From positions 124,001 through 188,000 of the forward strand of contig NZ_LFYT02000004.1 of the NCBI RefSeq assembly GCF_001270065.2: a stretch of DNA of 64,000 nt, written 5' to 3'. Below the pieces are notes generated by a model that was given only the letters and a program-made list of their open reading frames with translations, searched no databases and had not been told where the DNA came from. This document shows positions 18,474 to 26,614 of this stretch, piece after piece. Made by a program: the position numbers and the translations under genes. Source of the DNA: Limnohabitans planktonicus II-D5. GTDB lineage: Bacteria > Pseudomonadota > Gammaproteobacteria > Burkholderiales > Burkholderiaceae_C. Numbering within the stretch: the first letter of the stretch is position 1; every line of letters starts with the position of its first letter.

Positions 18474-18607
18474 CATCGTGTTCTTTTTTTGTTTCAACAT
18501 CTCAGCTGTGTCAATGGGCTCGTTCATTTGTTCGGGGGTGAAAACCCCGGGTGGATTGATGCTCAAAGTTGATACTGGTGTGAGATCCTTTTGCTTAGCA
18601 TGAGGCC

Positions 18608-19348
18608 ATGCCTGAAAAAACCCAATTTACGCCGCGCTTGGCGGTTTTGCTGACCAACGACGACACGTCTGCATTTGCCATGGATTTTCCCAATGATGGG
18701 CAAAAAGTGGTTCAGCTGCTGCAACCCTTGCGTCCCCACTGGCAGTTTGACGTGGTTCCTGTCAAGGACGGTGTCTTTCCTTCGCAAGCCTATGACGGCT
18801 ATGTCATGACCGGAAGCCCGGCTTCGGTCAATGATTCCAGCTTGCCTTGGATGGCCCCCTTGCTGGATTTCATTCGCCAGTTGGACGCCGAACAGAAACC
18901 CCTGATCGGCTTGTGCTTTGGCCACCAGGCGGTGGCCAAAGCCTTGGGCGGCGAGGTGGCGCGTCACAGCGCGGGTTGGGGCTTGGGCACTGCGCCCACG
19001 CACTGGACCACCACGGCAGAGTGGATGCAACCCAGCCAAGCCACCACCACCTTGATGGCCGCGCACAATGAGCAAGTCACCCGCATGCCTGAAGGCTCGG
19101 TGTGTCTGGGTGGCAGTGACTTTTGCCCCATCGGCTCGATGCACATCGGCCAGCACATCTGGACCACCCAGTTTCACCCCGAAATGCCTTTGGTTTTCAT
19201 GCAAGCCGTCTTGGCGCATTTGGCCGACAAACTTGATGCGCCGACCATGGAGAAAGCCCACGCCAGTTTGGCCAATCGCGCCGATGCGCCCTTGTTTGGG
19301 CAATGGATGGTGCAGTTTTTTGAAGCCTGTTTTGAAAGAAAGTTATGA
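18608..19348 (+). CDS. Class I glutamine amidotransferase-like protein
   Basis: A 246-residue protein of the GuaA/GATase-1 fold. The nucleophile Cys is in LIGLCFGHQAVAKALGG (about residue 103), the catalytic His-Glu in 'TTQFHPEMPL' (about 195-197), and 'YVMTGSPASVND' is the oxyanion-side strand. Proteins of this kind either supply ammonia from glutamine or cleave gamma-glutamyl amides. Next to a glutamine-synthetase-like ligase, a gamma-glutamyl hydrolase role like that of PuuD in putrescine breakdown is attractive, though PuuD belongs to a different branch (peptidase C26). It overlaps the P450 gene by 4 bp. Confidence 0.82.
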   Translation: MPEKTQFTPRLAVLLTNDDTSAFAMDFPNDGQKVVQLLQPLRPHWQFDVVPVKDGVFPSQAYDGYVMTGSPASVNDSSLPWMAPLLDFIRQLDAEQKPLIGLCFGHQAVAKALGGEVARHSAGWGLGTAPTHWTTTAEWMQPSQATTTLMAAHNEQVTRMPEGSVCLGGSDFCPIGSMHIGQHIWTTQFHPEMPLVFMQAVLAHLADKLDAPTMEKAHASLANRADAPLFGQWMVQFFEACFERKL

Positions 19349-20610
19349 CGGTTTGGAACCCTAGCGACGACGGCCATGCCGACCTGTCGGACCACGACAG
19401 CTATGTGAACGGCACGCCGCACAACACCTTCAAGCGCCTGCGCGATGAAGACCCTATGGCCTGGTGTAACTGGGCCGATGGCAAAGGCTTTTGGTCGGTC
19501 ACGCGGCATGCCGACATTCTGGAGCTCAACCGCAACCACCAGCGCCTGTCCTCGGCCCAAGGCATCCGCATGGAAGACCAGTCGCACGATGAGTACATGG
19601 CGCGGCGCACCTTTCAGGAAACCGATCCGCCCGAGCACACCCGCACCCGCATGCTGGTGGCCAAGGCCTTTTCCAAGCCCATGATGGCGCTGTACGAAGA
19701 GCAGATCCGAGAACTCTGCGTGGGCATCCTCGACCAGGCCCTGGCGCTGGGCGAGTTTGACGCCACGCACCAGATCGCCCGCCAGCTGCCCATGCGCATG
19801 CTCGGGCGCATCGCGGGCCTGCCCGAGGAGGACCTGGACTGGCTGGTGGACAAGGGCGACGCGCTCATGGCCAACACCGACAGCGATTTCACCACCCATG
19901 TGGTCGACAAGATGGACACTGAGGCCTACCGCTTCATGCCGTTTCGCTCGCCCGCCGGGGCTGACCTGTTCGACTACGCTGCCCAGATGATGGAACGCAA
20001 GCGCGCAGCGGGCGACACCAGCGGCGTGCTGCACCTGATCACCCAGCCCGACGCCCAGGGCAATGTGATCAGCGACACCGAATTTCGCAACTTCTTTTGC
20101 CTGCTGGTGGCGGCGGGCAACGACACCACACGTTATTCGATCGCTGCCGCCTTGCATGCGCTGGCCAACCAGCCTGGCCTGATGGCGCAGCTCAAGGCGG
20201 TGCAGGGCGAGGCCGCCTGGGAGGGCGTGTCCGACGAGTTCATCCGCTGGGCCTCACCCGCCACGCACTTTCGCCGCACCGCGACCGAGGACTTCGAGTA
20301 CCACGGCAAGGCAGTGAAGGCGGGCGACAAGGTGCTGCTCTGGTTCATCTCGGGCAACCGCGATGAGCGCGCTTTTGACCGGCCGTTCACGGTCGACCTG
20401 AATCGGGGCGTGAACCGCCACCTGTCGTTCGGGCAGGGCGGTGCGCATGCCTGTCTGGGCATGTGGCTGGCGCGGCTGGAATTGCGCGTTTTGCTGCAGG
20501 AGCTGATCAAGCGGGTGGACCGCATCGAGCAGACGGGTGAGCACGCCTTTTTGCGATCCAACTTTGTCTCCGGTATCAAACGCTTGCCCGTGCGCATGCA
20601 CTTAATCTGA
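19345..20610 (+). CDS. Cytochrome P450
   Basis: A complete 421-residue soluble bacterial P450. The heme-binding loop is FGQGGAHACLG (362-372) with Cys370 as thiolate ligand; the oxygen-activation motif AGNDTT is at 257-262, and the ExxR motif is EFIR at 298-301. 'DPPEHTRTRMLVAKAFS' near residue 95 is also typical. It receives electrons from a 2Fe-2S ferredoxin and FAD reductase, both encoded close by (class I system). With a glutamine-synthetase-like gene beside it, the set recalls the mycobacterial clusters for piperidine, pyrrolidine and morpholine (pip/mor), where a P450 hydroxylates next to the amine nitrogen. The substrate here is inferred, not shown. Confidence 0.93.
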   Translation: MTVWNPSDDGHADLSDHDSYVNGTPHNTFKRLRDEDPMAWCNWADGKGFWSVTRHADILELNRNHQRLSSAQGIRMEDQSHDEYMARRTFQETDPPEHTRTRMLVAKAFSKPMMALYEEQIRELCVGILDQALALGEFDATHQIARQLPMRMLGRIAGLPEEDLDWLVDKGDALMANTDSDFTTHVVDKMDTEAYRFMPFRSPAGADLFDYAAQMMERKRAAGDTSGVLHLITQPDAQGNVISDTEFRNFFCLLVAAGNDTTRYSIAAALHALANQPGLMAQLKAVQGEAAWEGVSDEFIRWASPATHFRRTATEDFEYHGKAVKAGDKVLLWFISGNRDERAFDRPFTVDLNRGVNRHLSFGQGGAHACLGMWLARLELRVLLQELIKRVDRIEQTGEHAFLRSNFVSGIKRLPVRMHLI

Positions 20611-20621
20611 AAGGAACCACC

Positions 20622-21914
20622 ATGTCAAATGTTCAAGAACGCCTGCGGGTGCTGTATTGCGACCACCTGGCCATTGCGCGGGGCAAATACGTCACGCTCA
20701 AACCCGGTCAGGGCGGTGGTGCCCGTTTTTGCCGAGGCACCTTTGGCGTCACTTACGAAAAAGAGCTGATCCCGGCCCCGGGCGCGATGGTCATGGAAGG
20801 CCTGCCCGACATGGAGGCGGCCTACACCGCCGAAGACATCCGCCAGGGCTGGCAGCCGTTCACCCAGGTGGCCATTGGCGATCTGAAAGCCAACGACGGC
20901 ACGCCCCTGCCCATGTGCGGGCGCAGTGCCTTGAAGCGCGCCGTGGCCGACTGGCAGGCCATGGGTTACGACCCGATGGTGGGCATTGAGCTCGAAGCCT
21001 TTGCCTTCCAGATCGAGCCTGACGGCTCGCTCAAACCCTACGACACGCCTGCGGCCCATGTGTATTCCACAGGCCCATTTTCCGACCCGAGGGGCTTCAC
21101 CGACGCCCTGTGGGAAAAGGCCTCGGCAGCGGGCTTTCGCATCGACAGCATGAACACCGAATACGACGCGCCGCAGTTCGAATTCACGCTGACCTACGAC
21201 CGTGCCGTGAAGGCGGTGGACGACATCTTCTTGTTCCGCCTCTTGGCACGCGAAGTCGCTTTCCAGCACGGCATCGTGCTGACCTTCATGCCCAAGCCCA
21301 TACTCACGGTGGGAGGCAGCGGGGTGCACATCAACTTCAGCCTGCGTGATGGTCAAGGCCACAACGCGATCTCGGGCGGCCATGACGCGAGCCAGTTCAA
21401 CGCGCTCACCCTGGGCTGCACCGCCGGGCTGATGCACCACCACCAGGCCTTGGCGGGCCTGCTGGCACCCAGCGCCAATTCATACAAGCGCCTGCAACCG
21501 GCCAGCCTGTCTGGCTTTTGGAAAAACTGGGCCGTGGACCACCGGGGCGTCACGGTGCGTCTGTCGGCAGAAAGTGGTTCGGGCGCACGCATTGAGCACC
21601 GCATGGGTGACGCCGCCGCCAACCCCTACACCCACACCGCCGCAGTCTTGCAGGCGGCGCGTCTGGGTGTGGTCAATGGCTATGCGTTGCAGCCAGCCGA
21701 GACGGGTGACTGTTTGGAAAACAAAGATGCCACCGAAAGCGTGTCGGAAACCTTGTCGGGTGCGCTGGATGCGCTCGAAGCTGACACCGTCTTGAGTCAG
21801 GCTCTGGGCCAAGGCTTGGTGGACAACCATGTGGGGATCAAGCGCCACGAAATTGAACGCACCGCAGCCCTGGAGGGTGATGCGCTGCGGGATTACTACA
21901 TCCGTTACATCTGA
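20622..21914 (+). CDS. Glutamine-synthetase-like gamma-glutamyl ligase (GlnA type III / PuuA-GMAS group)
   Basis: A 430-residue protein with the glutamine synthetase catalytic domain: metal ligands in 'GIELEAFAF', the ATP/metal loop 'VGGSGVHINFSL', 'SANSYKRLQP', and 'ARIEHRMGDAAANPY'. It is shorter than GlnA and lacks the adenylylation loop of the housekeeping enzyme. Relatives ligate glutamate to amines: PuuA with putrescine, GMAS with methylamine. The neighbours (P450, aldehyde dehydrogenase, aminotransferase, amidotransferase, permease) point to an amine substrate. A good site (GAAAGGAACC) precedes the ATG, 11 bp after the P450 gene. Confidence 0.87.
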   Translation: MSNVQERLRVLYCDHLAIARGKYVTLKPGQGGGARFCRGTFGVTYEKELIPAPGAMVMEGLPDMEAAYTAEDIRQGWQPFTQVAIGDLKANDGTPLPMCGRSALKRAVADWQAMGYDPMVGIELEAFAFQIEPDGSLKPYDTPAAHVYSTGPFSDPRGFTDALWEKASAAGFRIDSMNTEYDAPQFEFTLTYDRAVKAVDDIFLFRLLAREVAFQHGIVLTFMPKPILTVGGSGVHINFSLRDGQGHNAISGGHDASQFNALTLGCTAGLMHHHQALAGLLAPSANSYKRLQPASLSGFWKNWAVDHRGVTVRLSAESGSGARIEHRMGDAAANPYTHTAAVLQAARLGVVNGYALQPAETGDCLENKDATESVSETLSGALDALEADTVLSQALGQGLVDNHVGIKRHEIERTAALEGDALRDYYIRYI

Positions 21915-21924
21915 AGGACAGCAC

Positions 21925-23217
21925 ATGCAAGCCTGGGAGGCCTTGGGACCTGACGCCACGGTGGTGGTGGTCGGGGGTGGTCATGCCGGTGCGGCCGTGG
22001 TCTCGCAGTTGCGCAGTCAAGGCTTTGCCGGGCAGTTGGTGCTCATTTCTGCCGAAAATGGCTTGCCTTACCACCGGCCGCCCTTGTCTAAAAAGGCCTT
22101 GCTGGAGGGGGCGGACATGGCTTCAATGAGCCTGCGTCCCGAGTCCTGGTACGTGAGCAACCGGGTGACCCGCTATGCCTCTACCACGGTCACCGGTATT
22201 GACCGCGCTGCCCGTCGTGTGCACTTGCAATCGGCATCAGCCCCCGAGGTCATGGCCTATGACGCACTCATTTTGGCCACTGGCGCGGCACCTCGGCCAT
22301 GGACCGATCCAGTCACAGGCGGCGACGCTTTGGGTCTGGCCGATGGTGTTCATGTGCTGCGCGATGCGGAGGACGCGCAGGCCTTGCGCGCTGCGTTGCT
22401 GGCCAGTGGCCATCTTGTCATCGTCGGCGGCGGCTACATCGGTCTGGAAGTGGCAGCCACGGCCAGGGCCTTGGGGTGCGCGGTGTGCATCGTGGAGCAA
22501 GCGCCGCGCATTTTGCAGCGCGTGGCACCTCAGGCCACCAGTCAGCTGCTGCGTCAGCTGCACCAATCCCATGGGGTGCAGCTGTTTGAAGGTGCCCAGG
22601 TCGTAGCGCTGCAGCGCGAAGGACAAAAAATCAGCAGCGTACGCATCCAAACCGCCGAAGGCGAGTTGCGCGATCTTCAGGCCGACTTGCTGCTGGCCGG
22701 TATTGGTGCGGTACCCCGTGACGATTTGGCCAAAGCCTGTGGTTTGGAGGTGGGCAATGGCATTGTGGTCAATGCCCAAGGCCAAACCCAAGACCCCGCC
22801 ATTTGGGCCGTGGGGGATGTGGCCAGACACCGGGACCAATCGATCCGCATCGAGTCGGTAGGCAACGCCAACCACCAAGCCGCCTTGGTGGCTGCGGCAT
22901 TGATGGCCCGACCAGAACCACTGCCTTTTGTGCCCTGGTTTTGGTCCGACCAATACGGTGGGCGTTTGCAAATTGCAGGCTTATGGACAACGGCAGACCG
23001 TTGGGTGGAGCGCCAAGAGGGTGCGCAGGGGCGCAGCATTTGGTCTTACCAAGGCACGCGGCTGGTTGCGGTCGATGCGTGGCAAGCCCCTTTAGCCTAT
23101 GTCTTGGGCAAGAAATGGTTGGAAACCGGCCAATATCCTCCTGCCGAATGGTTGGCCCATCAGGACCAAAACTTAAAGGACTGGGTGCCTCAAGCCCCCA
23201 GTGTCGTGTCGCCATGA
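21925..23217 (+). CDS. FAD-dependent ferredoxin reductase (putidaredoxin reductase type)
   Basis: A 430-residue flavoprotein. The FAD-binding Rossmann motif is VVVVGGGHAGAAVVSQL (about residues 12-28), the ATGAAPRPW segment follows, the NADH site is 'LVIVGGGYIGLEVAATAR' (about 165-182), and 'DPAIWAVGDVARH' is the second FAD contact. It passes electrons from NAD(P)H to the ferredoxin and so to the P450. The ATG at 21925 follows GAAGGAC, 10 bp after the previous gene, which is why this start is chosen over a longer frame reaching into it. Confidence 0.92.
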   Translation: MQAWEALGPDATVVVVGGGHAGAAVVSQLRSQGFAGQLVLISAENGLPYHRPPLSKKALLEGADMASMSLRPESWYVSNRVTRYASTTVTGIDRAARRVHLQSASAPEVMAYDALILATGAAPRPWTDPVTGGDALGLADGVHVLRDAEDAQALRAALLASGHLVIVGGGYIGLEVAATARALGCAVCIVEQAPRILQRVAPQATSQLLRQLHQSHGVQLFEGAQVVALQREGQKISSVRIQTAEGELRDLQADLLLAGIGAVPRDDLAKACGLEVGNGIVVNAQGQTQDPAIWAVGDVARHRDQSIRIESVGNANHQAALVAAALMARPEPLPFVPWFWSDQYGGRLQIAGLWTTADRWVERQEGAQGRSIWSYQGTRLVAVDAWQAPLAYVLGKKWLETGQYPPAEWLAHQDQNLKDWVPQAPSVVSP

Positions 23218-23296
23218 TGTTGAGTGAGCGCGACAAGCATTTTTTTCGATGGGCTGAATCCAGCCCCATGTTTTTAACTTTGAAAGAGAGCACACC

Positions 23297-23611
23297 ATGC
23301 CTAAAGTGCACTGGATTTTGCCCAATGGTGACCGCGTCAGCGACGATGTCAACGAAAACAGCAACCTGATGGATGCGGCCCAGATGAATGGCATTGCCGG
23401 CATCGATGGCGAATGCGGCGGTTGCTTGTCTTGCGCCACCTGCCATGTGGTGGTGGATGACGCTTGGCTGGCCCTGTGCCCCCCCATGGGCGAGGTGGAG
23501 AACGCCATGCTGGACATCGTCAGCTCACCCCGCCAAAGCGGCAGCCGCTTGAGCTGCCAATTGGCCGCATCGCCCGTCCTCGATGGCATCGTGCTTCATG
23601 TTCCTCAATGA
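23297..23611 (+). CDS. 2Fe-2S ferredoxin, putidaredoxin/adrenodoxin type
   Basis: A 104-residue ferredoxin. The cluster loop ECGGCLSCATCHVVV gives the C-x5-C-x2-C pattern, and the fourth ligand is in 'SGSRLSCQLAAS'. An additional Cys sits inside the loop (CGGC) where putidaredoxin has Ser. 'MCPPMGEVENAMLD'-like text, here LCPPMGEVENAML, matches the helix that docks to the reductase and P450. It carries single electrons between the flavoprotein and the P450 encoded upstream. 79 bp separate it from the reductase gene. Confidence 0.93.
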   Translation: MPKVHWILPNGDRVSDDVNENSNLMDAAQMNGIAGIDGECGGCLSCATCHVVVDDAWLALCPPMGEVENAMLDIVSSPRQSGSRLSCQLAASPVLDGIVLHVPQ

Positions 23612-23619
23612 GCTGACGC

Positions 23620-25095
23620 ATGTCTGATCACCAACTCCAGCGCAACCAACTCGGTGTCGCGTCCATTGTGTTTTTTGTCGTCGCCGCTGCAGCCCCGCTC
23701 TTGGGGATGACCGGCGCTGCGCCCATGGCCATTGTGTTGGGCAATGGGGCCGGTGTGCCCGGATCGTATTTGCTGGTGGGCTTGACCTTGCTGTTGTTCA
23801 GTGTGGGTTACTGCGCCATGAGCCGTCGCGTGACCAATTCGGGCGCATTTTTTGCCTACATTGGCAGCGGCTTGGGTTTGTCCGTCGGTTTGGGGGCGGC
23901 CTTGGTGTCAGTCTTGGCCTACGCTGCCATCCAATTGGCCATTTATGGGTTTTGGGGTGGGCTCTTGGCCATGCAATGGGGTGTGCTGCCTTGGTGGGGC
24001 TGGTCTGGCTTGGCCTGGTGCTTGGTGACGATTTTGTCCATGCGCCAAGTCGAGGTGGGGGCCCGCTTGTTGGGCGTTTTGCTGCTCATGGAGATGGCCT
24101 GTCTGCTCGTCACCGCTGTGGCCATCTTGTTGCACGGTGGTCCAGAGGGATTGTCTTGGGGTGCGGCTTTTTCGCCTGAAAATGTGTTGTCGGGAGGGTT
24201 GTCAGGCTCTGCAGGCGTGTCTTTGGCTTTTGCTTTGGCTTCGTTCATTGGCTTTGAAGCCACGGCCATTTATGGCGAAGAGTCAATTGACCCCAAAACC
24301 ACGGTGCCTCGCGCGACATACTGGGCCGTTGCCTTGATCACGGTGTTTTTCGCGCTGACCTCGTTTGCCATCGTCACCGGTCTGGGCGCTTCCCAAGTGG
24401 TGGATGAGGTGGTCAAGCGCACCACAGTGAATGGTCAGGCCTTGGCCGACCCTGCGGCGGTGTTGTTGTCCTTGGCCAGTGAATTCGTCGGTCCTTGGAT
24501 GGCCAGTGCGATGGCGCTTTTGGTCATCACCAGCTTGTTTGCCGGATTGCTGGCGTTTCAAAATTCGGCGGCGCGCTACTTGTTTGCATTGTCTCGGGGT
24601 GGCGCATTGCCTGCTTCGCTGGCCCAGGTCAATCGCCAAGGTGCGCCGTTCAAGGCGTCGGCTTGTGTCAGCGTGCTCACGGCCTTGGTCATGTCGGCCT
24701 TTGCCGTGTCCGGCTTGGATCCCATTGTTCAGCTGTTCGCTTGGTGCAGTGGCGTGGCGGTGGTCGCGATTTTGATGATCGAGGTCTTGGTTTCGTTGGG
24801 CGTTTGGGCCTATTTCAGACGCTCGCACGAGAAGGTGGGTGCCTGGGCCAGCACCATTGCACCTTTGGCCTCGGCCGTGCTGTTGAGTCTGGGTTTGTAT
24901 TTGCTGCTGTCGCGCTTTGGCTTGCTCACCGGCTTGGTGATGACGGGGGTAGACCCCGCCGCTACAGCATGGGGACTGAGCCCCCTGGGTTGGTTGCTGG
25001 CCTTGTTGCCCGCTTTGGTCGGGGTTGTGGGCTGGGCCACGGCACACTGGCGTCCCTTGGGCAGCAAGCAATTGCTCAAAGACATCCTTTCCTGA
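23620..25095 (+). CDS. APC-family amino acid/amine permease
   Basis: A 491-residue inner-membrane carrier with about twelve helices. It opens with 'LGVASIVFFVVAAAAPLLGM' and has 'ASFIGFEATAIYGEES' in helix 6, the mark of the amino acid-polyamine-organocation superfamily. It is probably a proton-coupled importer of an amino acid, amine or gamma-glutamyl compound, as PuuP is in the putrescine pathway. It follows the ferredoxin gene by 8 bp, so it belongs to the P450 operon. Confidence 0.88.
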   Translation: MSDHQLQRNQLGVASIVFFVVAAAAPLLGMTGAAPMAIVLGNGAGVPGSYLLVGLTLLLFSVGYCAMSRRVTNSGAFFAYIGSGLGLSVGLGAALVSVLAYAAIQLAIYGFWGGLLAMQWGVLPWWGWSGLAWCLVTILSMRQVEVGARLLGVLLLMEMACLLVTAVAILLHGGPEGLSWGAAFSPENVLSGGLSGSAGVSLAFALASFIGFEATAIYGEESIDPKTTVPRATYWAVALITVFFALTSFAIVTGLGASQVVDEVVKRTTVNGQALADPAAVLLSLASEFVGPWMASAMALLVITSLFAGLLAFQNSAARYLFALSRGGALPASLAQVNRQGAPFKASACVSVLTALVMSAFAVSGLDPIVQLFAWCSGVAVVAILMIEVLVSLGVWAYFRRSHEKVGAWASTIAPLASAVLLSLGLYLLLSRFGLLTGLVMTGVDPAATAWGLSPLGWLLALLPALVGVVGWATAHWRPLGSKQLLKDILS

Positions 25096-25111
25096 ATTAC
25101 AAAGGTCATCC

Positions 25112-26596
25112 ATGAAACAAGAACACATCGACGCACTGCGTCACCAAACCATCCCTGATCAGGGCTTGCTGATCGACGGGCAGTGGGCAGCTGCAGCATC
25201 TGGCCAGGCCTTGCCCGTGGTGTCGCCCATCGATGGGCAGCAGCTGTGCACCATCGCAGCTGCCGGGGCTGTGGATGTCGACCGCGCCGTGCAGGCAGCC
25301 CGCCGCAGCTTTGAGCAAGGCGTGTGGTCACGCATGGCGCCAGCCGAACGCAAGAAAATTCTGCACCGCATTGCTGACCGCATTGAGGCCCACCACGCCG
25401 AACTGGCGGTGCTGGGCGTGCGCGACAACGGCACCGAGATTGCCATGGCCTGGAAGGCCGAGCCCGGCAGCGCGGCGGGCACCTTTCGCTATTACGCTGA
25501 GTGTGTGGACAAGATCAACGGCGAGATCGCCCCAACGCCAGAAGGCACACTGGGCTTGATCCACAAGGAGGCGGTCGGCGTGGTGGGGGCCATCGTGCCC
25601 TGGAACTTTCCGCTGATGATCGGTGCCTGGAAGATCGCGCCGGCCTTGGCGGCAGGCAATTCGGTGGTGCTCAAACCTTCTGAAGACGCCTCGCTGTCTT
25701 TGCTGCGCCTGGCGCAGCTGTGCTTGGATGCGGGCTTGCCTGCGGGTGTGCTCAATGTCGTCACCGGCTCCGGCGCGGAAGCGGGCGAGGCGCTGGCGCG
25801 GCACATGGATGTGGACATCCTGACCTTCACCGGCTCCGGCCCGGTGGGGCGCATGTTGCTCAAGGCCTCGGCCGAGTCCAACCTCAAGCGGGTGTACCTG
25901 GAGCTGGGTGGCAAGTCGCCCAATGTGGTGTTTGAGGATGCGCCCGATCTGGCACAAGCGGCCAAGGTCTCGGCCATGGGCATCTTCCGCAACAGCGGGC
26001 AGGTGTGTGTGGCGGGCTCGCGCCTTCTGGTGCAGCGCTCGGTACACGATGAATTTGTGGATCGGCTGCAAAACATCGCATCCAGCCTGCGCGTGGGTGA
26101 TCCGCTGGATGTGACGATGGACATTGGCGCAGTCAGCAGCGCCCGCCAGCTGACCCGCAACCAGAGCATGCTGGCCCGTGCTTTAGAGCAGGGCGCTCGT
26201 TTGCGCACCGGCGGTCAGGTGATTGCGCCTGTGCCCGGTGGCCAGTTCATGAGCCCCGCCGTGCTGGATGGCGTTCAGCCCGAGATGGAAATCGCCCGGC
26301 AGGAGGTCTTTGGACCGGTGCTGGCCGTCATGCCGTTTGATGATGAGGCCCATGCTGTGCGCCTGGCCAATGGCACCGAATATGGGCTGGCCGCAGGGGT
26401 GTGGACCGGCAGTCTGTCTCGTGCCCATCGCATGGTGCGCGCCATCAAGGCCGGGCTGGTGCACGTCAATACCTATGGCGGCCCCGACATCACCGTGCCG
26501 CTGGGCGGCGTGCGGCAGTCGGGCAATGGGCACGACAAGTCGATGCATGCCCTGGACAAATACCTGGACCTGAAAACGGCCTGGATTCAGCTTTGA
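25112..26596 (+). CDS. Aldehyde dehydrogenase, gamma-aminobutyraldehyde/PuuC-like group
   Basis: A complete 494-residue NAD(P)-dependent aldehyde dehydrogenase. Key sites are 'PWNFPLMIGAWKIAPALAAG' (cofactor region, about 160-180), general base Glu in LELGGKSPN (about 265) and nucleophile Cys in 'FRNSGQVCVAGSR' (about 300). It oxidises an aldehyde to the acid. Between an amine-handling P450 block and an omega-aminotransferase, the likely substrate is an omega-aminoaldehyde or its gamma-glutamyl form. ATG 25112 is 16 bp after the permease gene with AAAGG before it. Confidence 0.92.
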   Translation: MKQEHIDALRHQTIPDQGLLIDGQWAAAASGQALPVVSPIDGQQLCTIAAAGAVDVDRAVQAARRSFEQGVWSRMAPAERKKILHRIADRIEAHHAELAVLGVRDNGTEIAMAWKAEPGSAAGTFRYYAECVDKINGEIAPTPEGTLGLIHKEAVGVVGAIVPWNFPLMIGAWKIAPALAAGNSVVLKPSEDASLSLLRLAQLCLDAGLPAGVLNVVTGSGAEAGEALARHMDVDILTFTGSGPVGRMLLKASAESNLKRVYLELGGKSPNVVFEDAPDLAQAAKVSAMGIFRNSGQVCVAGSRLLVQRSVHDEFVDRLQNIASSLRVGDPLDVTMDIGAVSSARQLTRNQSMLARALEQGARLRTGGQVIAPVPGGQFMSPAVLDGVQPEMEIARQEVFGPVLAVMPFDDEAHAVRLANGTEYGLAAGVWTGSLSRAHRMVRAIKAGLVHVNTYGGPDITVPLGGVRQSGNGHDKSMHALDKYLDLKTAWIQL

Positions 26597-26614
26597 TTTT
26601 TGAAAGTAAATGAC

